64,000 nucleotides of DNA from JAAXGI01 sp965206975 (GCA_965206975.1 OZ242253.1:434001-498000); one strand, 5' to 3'; positions 17,656 through 27,458 are shown, counted from the stretch's first letter. Notes: generated by a model not told the origin, from the sequence alone. Numbers and translations are program-made.

Positions 17656-18132
17656 ATGAGACTCTCCGACCCCAGAGGTGAACCGACCGGTGTCCGCACG
17701 ATGGCGATGGCTCTCGTGACCTCGCTCCTATGGGTGGGGTGCCAAGCTTCCGAGGCTCGAGAAGACCTCGGCTCGGCGTTCCTGGAGGATGCGACCGGCA
17801 GCGACGCCCAGTTGGCGAATCCGGATGCTCCGGGCGTCAGGCAGACCGGCCCGAACCAGTACGAAGCCGTAGTCATCGCCTTCGAGGGTGGCTTCGACCC
17901 CACGGAGATCAGGGTTCCGCTGGGCGCCGAGGTGCGCTTCCGGATCCGGTCGGCGGATGTCGGCCACGGACTCCTCATCGAGGGCACGGATGTCGCACTG
18001 GAGGCCGCCGAGGGCTTCGGGTTCGCGGAAGCGACCCATACCTTCACCGAAGCTGGCGCATACGCTTTCCTCTGCCATATCTATTGCATCGGGGGACACG
18101 AGTCGATGACGGGGGTCGTCATCGTTGAGTAA
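17656..18132 (+). CDS. Exported CuA-type cupredoxin (COX2-like domain protein)
   Basis: About 158 residues. An N-terminal hydrophobic segment ends LLWVGC, suggesting a lipoprotein, though the lipobox is imperfect. The mature domain is a cupredoxin resembling the periplasmic domain of cytochrome oxidase subunit II. The motif CHIYCIGGHESM matches the CuA pattern C-x3-C-x3-H-x2-M, and the other His is in VGHGLLIEG. No two-helix membrane anchor of true COX2 and no neighbouring subunit I are present, so it is more likely a dinuclear copper electron carrier than an oxidase subunit. The start is uncertain (17656 or 17701). It is followed 66 bases later by the LON-domain gene. Confidence 0.75.
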   Translation: MRLSDPRGEPTGVRTMAMALVTSLLWVGCQASEAREDLGSAFLEDATGSDAQLANPDAPGVRQTGPNQYEAVVIAFEGGFDPTEIRVPLGAEVRFRIRSADVGHGLLIEGTDVALEAAEGFGFAEATHTFTEAGAYAFLCHIYCIGGHESMTGVVIVE

Positions 18133-18198
18133 CGAGAACGGCGGGGGAGGGGCTCGAGCGCGAGTCACTTCCGTCGCCAAGATGGCCCAGGAGAGGAA

Positions 18199-18945
18199 AT
18201 GAGAAGAGACCGCACTCCGTGGCACGGGCGATGGATGTGGATCGTGGCCATCGCCTGCTCCCCCGTCCTCCCGGCCCCCTCCGATGCATTCGCCCAGGCC
18301 GGCCCGACGACCGATGCCGATCTCCCCCAGATGATCCCTATCTTCCCCCTCCCGGACGTCACCCTCTTCCCCCACACCCAGCGGCCGTTCCATATCTTCG
18401 AGCCGCGGTATCGCGCGATGGTCGCCGACGCCCTAGCGGGAAACAGGATCATCGGGATGGTCCTCCTCGAGCCGGGATACGAGGCCGAGTACGAGGGGCG
18501 CCCACCTGTCTTCGCCGTGGGCTGCGCGGGCGTCATCGTGGCCTCCGAGGAGTTGCCCGACGGACGCTATAGCATCGTCCTCGAAGGGCTCTCCAAATTC
18601 CGTATCGTGAGCGAGGACGAGAGCCGCCCCTACCGCCTTGCCGCCGTCGAGTTTCTCGACGAGACCGTCGACCCAAGCGACCGGCCCATCCTTCAGGAGC
18701 GGCGGCGACAGCTCGAGGCGGCTCTCGCGGCCCGCTTCCCCGGGGCTGAGCTCCCGCCCTCGGATCTCTCGGACGAGGAGGTCATCGACGAGCTCGCTCT
18801 CATCCTCCCGCTTGCACCGGCGAGCCGGCAGGAGCTCCTCGAGGCCGAGGGACCGATCGCGCGCGCCTCGCAGCTAATCGGACTCCTCCGCGGGAGCCGT
18901 CAGGCTGCGCGCCAAGCGCGATCCAACGGAGCACACGGCGAGTGA
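18199..18945 (+). CDS. Exported LON substrate-binding-domain protein
   Basis: 248 residues. A signal peptide (about 13-33, ending DAFAQ) is followed by a LON N-terminal substrate-binding domain: MIPIFPLPDVTLFPHTQRPF, then HIFEPRYRAMVADAL and GCAGVI, the usual order. There is no AAA+ or protease domain, as in stand-alone LON-SB proteins, but the signal peptide is unusual because most such proteins are cytoplasmic. Its stop codon overlaps the GTG start of the DUF5916 gene by four bases (GTGA), so the two are co-translated. This suggests a periplasmic role tied to that outer-membrane protein, perhaps chaperone-like; that is inference. Confidence 0.8.
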   Translation: MRRDRTPWHGRWMWIVAIACSPVLPAPSDAFAQAGPTTDADLPQMIPIFPLPDVTLFPHTQRPFHIFEPRYRAMVADALAGNRIIGMVLLEPGYEAEYEGRPPVFAVGCAGVIVASEELPDGRYSIVLEGLSKFRIVSEDESRPYRLAAVEFLDETVDPSDRPILQERRRQLEAALAARFPGAELPPSDLSDEEVIDELALILPLAPASRQELLEAEGPIARASQLIGLLRGSRQAARQARSNGAHGE

Positions 18946-21806
18946 AGTGGACTGCCTCCGCTGCATGCGTGCCGGTGCACGCGTGCAGGGCGAGAGGCGT
19001 CGCCGTCCACTCCATCCTCGCCGTCCTGTTCATCGTCACGCCGCCGCGTGCGTTCGGTCAGATTCCGACCGAGGCACAAGCCGGCGCGCGGGCCCGGGCT
19101 TCGGAAGCACTTGCCGGTTCACCTGTCTACCGTCATGAGCTTGCGCCGAGAGCACGAGCGCTCCGCACGTCCAGCGAGATCAGCCTTGACGGCCGCCTGA
19201 GTGAAGCCGTCTGGAGCGAGGCTTCGGCCATCACGGATTTCATCCAGCAGGACCCGGCCGAAGGCGAGCCAGCAACGCAGCGGACCGAATTCCGGGTCGC
19301 CTACGACGATGTCGCGATCTACATCGGCGCGATGCTCTACGACACGGAGGAGGTTACCTCCCGGCGGACCCGGCGCGATCCCCAGCGAAGCGATTACGAC
19401 TTCATTCAGGTGGGGCTCGACAGCTACCACGACCACGAGACCGTCTATCGATTCGGGGTGAACCCGTCGGGCACGAAGCGTGATGCCGTCTCCGGGCGGG
19501 GGCGCGGCGGCGGCCCGGGGGGCCCGGGAGGCGGGGGGGGCGGGGATGATTCCTGGGATCCGGTCTGGGACGCCGCCACCCTGATCCACGACTCCGGGTG
19601 GTCGGCCGAGATGAGGATCCCCTTCAGCCAACTGCGCTTCCGGCCGGACGAAGAGCAGGTCTGGGGGATCGAATTCCAGAGGAACATTCACCGAAACCAG
19701 GAGCGCGTGACCTTCCCGTTCGTACCCACACTCGAGCAGGGAGGGGCCTCACGCTTCGCCCACCTTGACGGAATCGCCGGCATCGAGCCGGGACGCAGGC
19801 TCGAGGTCTTGCCGTACCTGGCAGGGCGCGCCGAATACCTTGAGCAGGCCGATCCCCCTGGGATCACCTTCGACAATCCCTTCGGGAGCGGCTCAGACCA
19901 TCTCGCACAGCTGGGCGCCGATTTCAAGTATCGGCTGATGTCGAACGTCACCGTAGACGCCACCGTGAATCCGGACTTCGGACAGGTCGAACTCGATCCA
20001 TCCGTGATCAACCTGACGGCCTACGAGACCCGGTATCAGGAGCGCCGCCCGTTCTTCGTCGAGGGAGCCGATGTTTTCCGCTTCGGCGAAGGGGGGCCCG
20101 GTGGTGGCGGAACGGTTCCGGCGCCCCAGCTCCTCTATTCTCGCCGGATCGGGAGACCGCCTTCCGTCGCCGTACCGTCGGACGCCGTGTATTCGGACGC
20201 GGCGCCGTGGACGACCATCCTCGGGGCGGCGAAGGTCACCGGGCGAGTGGGTGACGGATGGTCCCTTGGGATCCTCGAGGCCGTGACCGCCCAGGAGAGC
20301 GCCCCCTACATCGACTCAGGCCGGCGGGTGGACGAGGCGGTGGTCGAGCCGCGGGCAAACTACCTCGCGGGCCGGCTTCGCAGGCAGATGCGGGGTGGCG
20401 ATACGAGGCTCGGGTTCATGGCCACGGCCGTGCACCGCGACCTCGCGGGGACTGCGCTCGCGGGCCACCTCCGCTCGGCAGCCTACGCGGGCGGTGTGGA
20501 CTTCGGACATGAATGGTCAAACCGAACGTACCAGGTAACGGGAACCGTCCAGGTAAGCCACCTCGAGGGGGACGCGGGAGCCATCCGTCGTACCCAGCAG
20601 TCCTCCGCGCGGTACTATCAGCGTCCGGACGCTGATCACCTCGAGCTGGACGCGACCCGGAGCTCCCTCTCCGGCTACTACGCGGGCGCCACGGCCGCCA
20701 AGCAGGCCGGCGCCTTCGGGGCGCGGATCGCTGCGGCCGCCATCAGCCCAGGCTACGACGTGAACGATCTGGGTTTCCAGCCAGCCGCGGACCGGCTCGT
20801 CATCGACACGAACCTGAGCTACAACCAGCCGAATCCCGGCCGATTCCTGAGGCAGTGGAACGCCAGGGGGAGCCCGGACGCGATGTGGAACTACGGGGGC
20901 GACCGGATCTTCATGCAGGTCAACGGCAACTTCGGCTGGCAGTTCCTAAACTATTGGGGCGGGCAGGTACGACTCGTATACACCCCACCCCACGACGATG
21001 ACCGCCTGACCCGAGGGGGACCCCTGGCCCGGACACCGACAACGTACGGCGGAATCGTGAACCTGAACTCCGACACGAGACGATCCGTCATCGGTGAGAC
21101 AAGCTGGGATTGGGAGACGGACACGACAGGTTCGCGGAGCCACAGGGTTAACGCCAACATCTTGGTGAGCGCGAGCGAGGCGCTCGAATTTCGCCTCGGA
21201 CCATCTCTCCACCGGCGGCACGAGTCGGCCCAGTACGTCACTGCGGTCGAAGATCCGCTCGCGACCCAGACCTTCGGCCGCCGATATATCTTCGGCGCGC
21301 TCGACCAGACAACGATCTCGCTGGAGGCGAGGGTCAACGTGACCTTCACGCCGGATCTCTCGCTTCAGCTCTACCTCGAGCCGTTCATCTCGACGGGGGA
21401 CTACGATCGCCTGAAGGAATTCGAGCGGCCGCGTGCATTTCATTTCCTCGAGTACGGGACGGACACCGGGACGATCAGGGAGGCCCGGGACGGCGGATTC
21501 ACCATCGATCCGGATGGTACCGCCGCGGCGGGGACGGATGATGCGGTCCCGTTTCACGTCCCGGATGAAGACTTCAGCTACCGGAGCCTCCTCGGAAATC
21601 TCGTTCTCCGGTGGGAGTGGCGTCAGGGCTCGACCCTTTTTCTCGTCTGGCAGCAGCGCCGAATTGACGCCCGCACAGGGCACGGCACGGACGGGGTGGA
21701 CCCGTGGGTAGGCGGCCTTGATCTCGGCCGGGACGTGGACGACATGTTCTCTACCCGCCCGGACAACATCTTCGTCCTCAAGGCAAGTTACTGGCTGAAT
21801 CCGTAG
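18942..21806 (+). CDS. CBM9-like / DUF5916 outer-membrane protein, second paralogue
   Basis: 954 residues from a GTG start that overlaps the previous stop. Signal segment at about 20-45, then the CBM9-like domain opening ISLDGRLSEAVWSEASAITD. A glycine-rich tract (about 185-205) precedes DDSWDPVWDA, and the DUF5916 barrel ends in ASYWLNP. Same architecture as the protein at 7546, with conserved strings such as NPDFGQVELDPSVINL against FPDFGQVEVDPAVINL. Probably an outer-membrane channel or binding protein. The genes at 17656, 18199 and 18942 run as one likely operon. Confidence 0.82.
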   Translation: MKWTASAACVPVHACRARGVAVHSILAVLFIVTPPRAFGQIPTEAQAGARARASEALAGSPVYRHELAPRARALRTSSEISLDGRLSEAVWSEASAITDFIQQDPAEGEPATQRTEFRVAYDDVAIYIGAMLYDTEEVTSRRTRRDPQRSDYDFIQVGLDSYHDHETVYRFGVNPSGTKRDAVSGRGRGGGPGGPGGGGGGDDSWDPVWDAATLIHDSGWSAEMRIPFSQLRFRPDEEQVWGIEFQRNIHRNQERVTFPFVPTLEQGGASRFAHLDGIAGIEPGRRLEVLPYLAGRAEYLEQADPPGITFDNPFGSGSDHLAQLGADFKYRLMSNVTVDATVNPDFGQVELDPSVINLTAYETRYQERRPFFVEGADVFRFGEGGPGGGGTVPAPQLLYSRRIGRPPSVAVPSDAVYSDAAPWTTILGAAKVTGRVGDGWSLGILEAVTAQESAPYIDSGRRVDEAVVEPRANYLAGRLRRQMRGGDTRLGFMATAVHRDLAGTALAGHLRSAAYAGGVDFGHEWSNRTYQVTGTVQVSHLEGDAGAIRRTQQSSARYYQRPDADHLELDATRSSLSGYYAGATAAKQAGAFGARIAAAAISPGYDVNDLGFQPAADRLVIDTNLSYNQPNPGRFLRQWNARGSPDAMWNYGGDRIFMQVNGNFGWQFLNYWGGQVRLVYTPPHDDDRLTRGGPLARTPTTYGGIVNLNSDTRRSVIGETSWDWETDTTGSRSHRVNANILVSASEALEFRLGPSLHRRHESAQYVTAVEDPLATQTFGRRYIFGALDQTTISLEARVNVTFTPDLSLQLYLEPFISTGDYDRLKEFERPRAFHFLEYGTDTGTIREARDGGFTIDPDGTAAAGTDDAVPFHVPDEDFSYRSLLGNLVLRWEWRQGSTLFLVWQQRRIDARTGHGTDGVDPWVGGLDLGRDVDDMFSTRPDNIFVLKASYWLNP

Positions 21807-22209
21807 CCACCTCCCCGGCCGCACGGGAGCGGCTCGAGGAGGAGGGGCATGCGTCGCTCCCACCCCCTCCCCGCCGCCTCGGGGGCATGCTCATGCCTTC
21901 GCTTCCGCGTTCGTAACGAACTCCGGAAACCGGAAGGCAACCCCGTCCCCTAGCCGTCTCCCCCTGTCGCCGCCTAGGCTGCTGTTCCGGTTCGATACGA
22001 CCGGGAACGAAGAGCTGGCGCGGGAAGGGCCTCGCCCAGCTCGATCGATCCGTCCGGATCGATATTTCGCTCCCTGCCGCGCGGCATTACGTTGCAAGAG
22101 AGCGCCGGGGGTTCGACACGATCCGGGGAATACGGGGAGGAGAGCCCACGGTCGGCGACTCGCGGGAGCGGCGGCGGCGTAGTCCTCACCAACGGACCGG
22201 AGGGTTCGG
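21807..22209. other. Intergenic
   Basis: About 400 bases between two rightward genes, with no gene or RNA recognised. A separate promoter for the next gene is likely here. Confidence 0.45.
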
Positions 22210-23592
22210 ATGCACACGATGAAGGGTCTCCAGGATTTCTGGCTGGCACTCGCTGGCCTCGGGCTCGCCGGGATGCTGGGGTTCCCCGGAGCCACAGGGG
22301 CGCAGGAGGTGACCTACGCGGGAGATGTCGCGCACATCCTGCAGGAGAATTGCTTGCAGTGTCACCATCCGGGCACGGCCGCACCGATGTCGCTCGAGAC
22401 GTACGAGCAGGTGAGGCCCTGGGCGCCGATGATCAAGGAAGCGGTCGTGAACCGCATGATGCCGCCGGGGTGGTACCTCGACCGGACGGTCGGCGTCCAG
22501 GACTTCAAGAACGATCCCTCGCTCTCGGAGGAGGAAATCCAGACGATTGCGGCGTGGGTGGATTCCGGGATGCCGATGGGCGATCCGTCGCTCCTCCCGG
22601 AATCGGTCGAGTGGCGGGCCGAGCACGAGTATTGGGAGCTCGAGGACGATCAGGGTTGGGGCGCGCCGGACCTGATCCTCACCTCGCCGCCGTATACGGT
22701 TCCAGCCGCCAGTGGAGACCAGTGGTGGGAACCAGACGTATCGATCAACAACGTGCTGGACGAGCCGCTGACGGAAGGCAGGTGGGTCAGAGCCGTAGAA
22801 ACGCGGCCGGCCGACAGCGAGAGCGGATACGTCTTCCATCACGCAAACACCTTCATCACCCGGGACGGAGACACATGGGAAGGCGGCGGCAGGCTCTCCG
22901 GTGCGGCTGTGGGCAAGAGGATGGACATGTATCCGGCGGACTCGGGCAAGATCCTCCTCCCCGGCGACGTCGTCCACTTCGCACTCCACCTCTATCCGAT
23001 CGGACGGGAGGTCCCGGACGCCCGGATCCAGGTCGGTATCTGGCTCTATCCCGAGGGCGAAGAGCCGGAGTACGTCACCCCCGACGAGATCTCCTTCAAC
23101 TCGGGGGAGAGTCGCGACTTGGGGCTACCCCGGTATACGGATCTCCTGATTCCGCCGAATGGGTATCAACTCATGCGCGGGCACTTTGTCCTCGAGGAGA
23201 ATGCCCGGGTACACTCGATTCGCGGTCACATGCACCTGCGCGGCGGGTATCAGATGATGGAGGTCATCTACCCGGACGGTCGCCGCGAGGTGATCAACAA
23301 GATTGACTGGAATCACCTCTGGCACACAACGCACGTCTATGAGGATTGGGCCCAGCCCCTCCTTCCGAAAGGGACGCTCGTCATTGCCACCTCACTCCTG
23401 GACAATACGGCGGCGAACCCGTCGAATCCCGACCCAGAGCAGTGGGTGGTCTACGGGAGGAGGAGCGCGAGCGAGATGGCGCATGTCCGCTTCGGGATGA
23501 CGTACATCCCGGACGAGGACTTCGAGCAGATGGTCGCCGAGCGGGAGCGGATCCTGAGAGCGCGGGAGAGCCGGCCGGCCGCCGACGATTGA
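22210..23592 (+). CDS. Cytochrome c / PHM-like dicopper monooxygenase fusion, second paralogue
   Basis: 460 residues, paralogous to the protein at 12368 along its full length. Signal peptide about 1-31; haem motif C48-L-Q-C51-H52; MPPG in place of MPPW at 84-87. Candidate copper ligands are His210-His211 (FHHAN), His260 (ALHLY), His340 and His342 (HMHLRG) and Met430 (VRFGMTY). The start at 22210 is preceded by GGAGGG. It lacks the ~30-residue Cys-containing insert that the first copy has near residue 295. Expected to be periplasmic; substrate unknown. Confidence 0.78.
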   Translation: MHTMKGLQDFWLALAGLGLAGMLGFPGATGAQEVTYAGDVAHILQENCLQCHHPGTAAPMSLETYEQVRPWAPMIKEAVVNRMMPPGWYLDRTVGVQDFKNDPSLSEEEIQTIAAWVDSGMPMGDPSLLPESVEWRAEHEYWELEDDQGWGAPDLILTSPPYTVPAASGDQWWEPDVSINNVLDEPLTEGRWVRAVETRPADSESGYVFHHANTFITRDGDTWEGGGRLSGAAVGKRMDMYPADSGKILLPGDVVHFALHLYPIGREVPDARIQVGIWLYPEGEEPEYVTPDEISFNSGESRDLGLPRYTDLLIPPNGYQLMRGHFVLEENARVHSIRGHMHLRGGYQMMEVIYPDGRREVINKIDWNHLWHTTHVYEDWAQPLLPKGTLVIATSLLDNTAANPSNPDPEQWVVYGRRSASEMAHVRFGMTYIPDEDFEQMVAERERILRARESRPAADD

Positions 23593-23829
23593 AGGCCCGG
23601 GCGGGGTGCTAGGCCCAGACAGGTAGGAATTCCCCGCCCGTTGCCCCGAGGGTGGACTCCGGCACCAGTTGGCTGGATCCTGCGGCGTCTGCATCGGCCG
23701 CCACGTCCCCGGAGCCCGGTTTCGGATCTGCGAAACCGGGTGCTGGGTTCTGTAGGTTCTTGGAAGGAAAGCAGTCGCCGTCTTCGTCTCAAGGGCGTCT
23801 ACGTCGCCCAGACCAAACGAGGTGGAACG

Positions 23830-24900
23830 ATGAGACCGGGCTTCGCCGCTTCATTGCTCGCAGCAATCCCCACATTGGTCCTTCAAGGTGCGATAGCTCC
23901 CGCAGCGGGGCAGGCTCCGGCTTCCGGCACCGCAGACTGGGAAGTCCCGAGGACGCCCGACGGCCATCCGGATCTGCAGGGAAACTGGACGAACTCTACG
24001 CTCACTCCCTTCGAGCGCGAGGAGGGCCGGGGAGCGGTCTTCACATGGGAGGAGGTTGCGGTGCTCGAGCAGGGACTCGAGGGGTGTCCCCCCAATCCGG
24101 GGACGGTTGAGTGTGGGCGGGACGACAATCAGGACGACGCGTCCCTTACCAACGAGATTCGATTGCGTGGCGCAGAATACAACGAAGTCTACTGGGAGCG
24201 GGGTACGCGGATTGCCACCGTGAACGGTGAACCCCGCACCTCCCTCGTGACCCGGCCGCGAGATGGTCGCATTCCGGCCCGCACTCCGGAGGCCCAGCAG
24301 CTGCGGAGAGAGCGTCAAGACTTCCGGAGCCAATTCGAGCCGTACGACCATGTCGAGTTGAGACCCTTCGCCGAGCGGTGCATCCTGTTCGGCTCCCCAT
24401 CCGGCCCCCCGATGATCCCCGTCGGGGCCTACAACTCGAACTACGTCATCGTACAGACAGCCGATCATGTGATGATCATGTCGGAAATGGTCCACGATGT
24501 GCGGATCATTCGGCTGGGAGATCCGAACCCGCTCCCGAAGCACATCCGTCCGTACTTCGGCAACTCCTGGGGGCGGTGGGAGGGTGACACACTGGTGGTG
24601 GAAACCACGAACATCAGCCCGAGTCAGCTGGTCGGGGGCGGGCCTCTCTCGGAGGACGCCAGGGTCACCGAGCGTTTCACTCTGGTCGACGAAGAGACGA
24701 TCGTCTATGAGTTCACGGTCGACGACCCGAAGACGTTCGTCGAACCGTGGGGCGGCGAGATCCCGATCAACCGGCTACACGCCCAGGTCTACGAGTATGC
24801 ATGCCACGAGGGAAACTACAGTCTGGAAGGCGTGTTGAGCGGTGCCCGCTACCAGGAAGCGATGGAAGCGGGGGGGACGACGGATGGCGGGCGGGAATAA
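23830..24900 (+). CDS. Secreted protein of unknown function (conserved NW-rich family)
   Basis: 356 residues, starting after GAGGTGG; signal peptide about 1-28 (ending APAAGQ). The mature part opens WEVPRTPDGHPDLQGNWTN, a pattern common to exported proteins of unknown function in Acidobacteria and Gemmatimonadota. Other blocks are FAERCILFG, the NSNYVIVQTADHVMIMSEM region and RWEGDTLVVETTNI. Many Asp/Glu/Trp residues suggest a beta-rich fold. No catalytic motif that I can name. It follows the second cytochrome/monooxygenase fusion in the same direction after 237 bases and may be functionally linked to it. Confidence 0.65.
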   Translation: MRPGFAASLLAAIPTLVLQGAIAPAAGQAPASGTADWEVPRTPDGHPDLQGNWTNSTLTPFEREEGRGAVFTWEEVAVLEQGLEGCPPNPGTVECGRDDNQDDASLTNEIRLRGAEYNEVYWERGTRIATVNGEPRTSLVTRPRDGRIPARTPEAQQLRRERQDFRSQFEPYDHVELRPFAERCILFGSPSGPPMIPVGAYNSNYVIVQTADHVMIMSEMVHDVRIIRLGDPNPLPKHIRPYFGNSWGRWEGDTLVVETTNISPSQLVGGGPLSEDARVTERFTLVDEETIVYEFTVDDPKTFVEPWGGEIPINRLHAQVYEYACHEGNYSLEGVLSGARYQEAMEAGGTTDGGRE

Positions 24901-25232
24901 GGGCCTCGGAGGAGCTCCCCCGGTGGCGTTCGGACGAATAGGAGCACCTGAGCGATCCCGCCCACTGGATTCTACCCAGGCGGGACCGGGGTAGGGCCGG
25001 GTTCGAGAGAGCGAGAAGTCGCCGGCGCCCGAGTCGCCATGACTCCCTCACGGGGGCAGAGATACACGGGCAAGGCGCGGGACGACCGCACTCCCCGCCA
25101 CTCCCCCCCGGCGGGCCGAACGTCTGCTCTACGCCCGTGGCACGCACCCGCGACGGGCCATGCGACCCGCCTTCCCGTCCCAAATAGATCCCGCTCGCTC
25201 GACTCGCGTAACAGGCCTTCAGCCGCCGCCAC
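24901..25232. other. Intergenic between converging genes
   Basis: About 330 bases separating the secreted protein gene from the leftward mtnA remnant. Nothing recognised. Confidence 0.45.
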
Positions 25233-26476
25233 CTACGGCCGGGCCGGGCCGCTTGCCGCCCCACCGCTCGGCGGCGGACCCACCCCCTCGTCCCGATGTT
25301 CGGGAAAGAGTCGGAGGAGTCCTTCGGGGGAGGCATCGCAGAGACCGCGATCCGTGATGAGGCCCGTGATCAGGCGTGCGGGGGTAACGTCGAAGGCATA
25401 GTTCGCGGCACGGCTCCCGTCCGGGGTCAGTCGAACGACGATCGTAGAGCCGTCCGCCGCCCGGCCCTCGATGTGCGTGACCTCACGCTGCGAGCGCTCC
25501 TCGATCGGGATCGCCGACCCATCGGTCTGCTCCCAATCGACGCTGGAGTAGGGAAGAGCCACGAAGAAGGGCACCCCAGTGTCCTTCGCGGCAAGCGCCT
25601 TCAGGTACGTCCCGATTTTGTTGCAGACGTCGCCGGAGATCAGGGTGCGGTCCGTCCCGGTGATGCAGAGATCCACCTCTCCGCGCTGCATCAGGTGTCC
25701 GCCTGCGTTGTCGGGGATCACGGAATGCGGCACGCCGTGCTGAGCCAGTTCCCACGCCGTCAGACTGGCACCCTGGTTCCGGGGCCGAGTCTCGTCGACC
25801 CAGACGTGCAGATCGATTCCCTCATCATGTGCGGCGTAGATGGGTGCAAGAGCAGTGCCCCAGTCGACGGTGGCGAGCCATCCCGCGTTGCAGTGCGGAG
25901 GATCTGCACGGGCTCCTGGGCGCGTTTATTCTCCTGTGCCGCCCGAATGAGCTCCACCCCGTGTCGGCCGATCGCCTCGCACGTTCGGACATCCGCATCA
26001 CAGATCTCGACCGCAGCAGCGTACAGGCTCCTCACTCTCTCCCCCAGACCGACTCGCCGAGCCACGTCCAAGAGCTTGTCCACCGCCCAGCGGAGGTTGA
26101 TCGCCGTGGGACGCGCGGCAAGGAGCTCCTCCCTGCCGCTGGCCAGAGATCTGTCGGAGGGGTCCTCCCGGGCCTGAAGGCAGAGTCCGTACGCGGCCGT
26201 CGCCCCAATCAAGGGGGCCCCGCGCACCACCATCGTCCGGATCGCGTCTGCCGCCTCCTCGAGAGAGGTCAGCCGACGGACCACGAACTCGTGAGGGAGA
26301 CGGGTCTGGTCGATGACCTCCACCGACCACCCGTCGGGCGCGGTCCAAATGGTCCGGTAGCGCCGCCCCCCTACCTTCACGGCGTCGGCCCCGAAGTGCA
26401 CCGGTGCAGGAGAGCGTGCCTCGCGTCCTGAGGCACCCGAGCCCAGCACCCGGGCGCCGGATCCAGACGTCGGCAC
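25233..26476 (-). pseudogene. mtnA: S-methyl-5-thioribose-1-phosphate isomerase, frameshifted
   Basis: Methionine-salvage isomerase, about 400 residues if repaired. The N-terminal part reads IWTAPDGWSVEVIDQTRLPH, MVVRGAPLIGATAAYGL and RPTAINLRWAVD, all MtnA hallmarks. After VQIL (about 25897) the frame is wrong. One base restored there (CTC-CG to CTC-ACG) would give the catalytic-cysteine block HCNAGWLATVDWGTAL and continue through WVDETRPRNQGASLT. The second frame then carries PDNAGGHLMQRGEVD and the catalytic Asp in ITGTDRT. Everything else is intact, so the loss is recent or a sequence error. No other methionine-salvage gene is nearby. Confidence 0.85.
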
Positions 26477-26521
26477 TCCCGGACACCCGCGATCGCTCGG
26501 TAGCGCTTGGCCATCGATCCG

Positions 26522-27289
26522 TCAGTCGAGAAGCTCGATCGTTACCGCCACCGACGTGTCCGCCTCGGGCAGATCCACCGCGGGCGAGAAGTGCGTGACG
26601 CCCCGGACGTGATCCCGGATGGTATACCGCTCGTTTGAGATCACGCCGCCCGGGCAGCTGAACAGACACGCGATGCAACCCGAATCCCAAAGGGGATCCT
26701 GTTCCTCGTTTCCGCCGAAGCGGAAGGCAACGCCCTGACCGCCGGGATCTTGAAGGAGCGTGGAGAAGTCACGGGGAGATTCCCACCCTTCCCACTCAAC
26801 CAGGACGCGAAGTGCGGTCCCGGCCACCCGGGCGCCGGGAGGACGGACAAGGGGCAGGTGCCTGAGGTTCCACGCTGCCATCGGGACCCCACCCCCATCC
26901 TGGGCTCCCAGTTCCCGCAGCCTCTCGGCAACTTCCAGATCCGGCACCGGGGTCGTAAGGAGAGCCTTCGCTGCCGCGCCTCCTCCTTCGTAGACCAGCG
27001 CGTGGTAGCCCGCATCCTCGCCGGACGCGGAGCGGAACGCCAGGGCCTGGAGCGTGCCTGGCAACTGCAGGCGCCTCACGGTACTCGGGACCTCCGGCCG
27101 CGCGGCCCCGGACCGGCCCCGGAGGGTGTGGGGAAGTAGACCTCCGCCGAGCGTGAACCCCCACATTGTCCGGCGGAGGAAGGCACGTCGACCCAGCGCG
27201 GGAAGTTGAGAGCCCTGCTCGGCGCCGCAGGAGCTTGCGAGACCAGCGCTCCGAGAGTGGACGGGTTTTCCGGTCCGTTTCGATTCCAT
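26522..27289 (-). CDS. Tat-exported YdjY-like domain protein
   Basis: About 255 residues from the ATG at 27289. A twin-arginine signal is visible (RRAFLRRTMWGFTLGGG), so it is probably exported folded. The body resembles the YdjY domain: GYHALVYEGGGAAAKALLTT, then LRELGAQDGGG, and a C-terminal segment with CIACLFSCPGG. The Cys pair could bind metal or form a disulphide. YdjY-type proteins are linked to anaerobic respiration and iron-sulphur redox chemistry, but the function is not established. It lies 45 bases upstream of mtnA in the same direction. The reading frame is open further upstream, but that part has no family similarity. Confidence 0.55.
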   Translation of the reverse strand: MESKRTGKPVHSRSAGLASSCGAEQGSQLPALGRRAFLRRTMWGFTLGGGLLPHTLRGRSGAARPEVPSTVRRLQLPGTLQALAFRSASGEDAGYHALVYEGGGAAAKALLTTPVPDLEVAERLRELGAQDGGGVPMAAWNLRHLPLVRPPGARVAGTALRVLVEWEGWESPRDFSTLLQDPGGQGVAFRFGGNEEQDPLWDSGCIACLFSCPGGVISNERYTIRDHVRGVTHFSPAVDLPEADTSVAVTIELLD

Positions 27290-27458
27290 GCCTTTCCCCG
27301 CTCTCTCCGCTCGTGTTGTTTCTCCCTCTCCGGCAGCCGAGGTCACCCCCGCTCCCAAGGGGTTCCGCCTGGTCCTCCTGCAGCCACGGCGGCCATGGCC
27401 CTGGTGCTCTCCTCCGTCCGGGCGCGACTCGGTCCGACAGGGCGACAAGCAGCGGGCG

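Noticed and set aside
17656..18132. True cytochrome c oxidase subunit II
   Set aside because: No two-helix anchor and no subunit I, III or assembly genes nearby; only the CuA-type domain is present.
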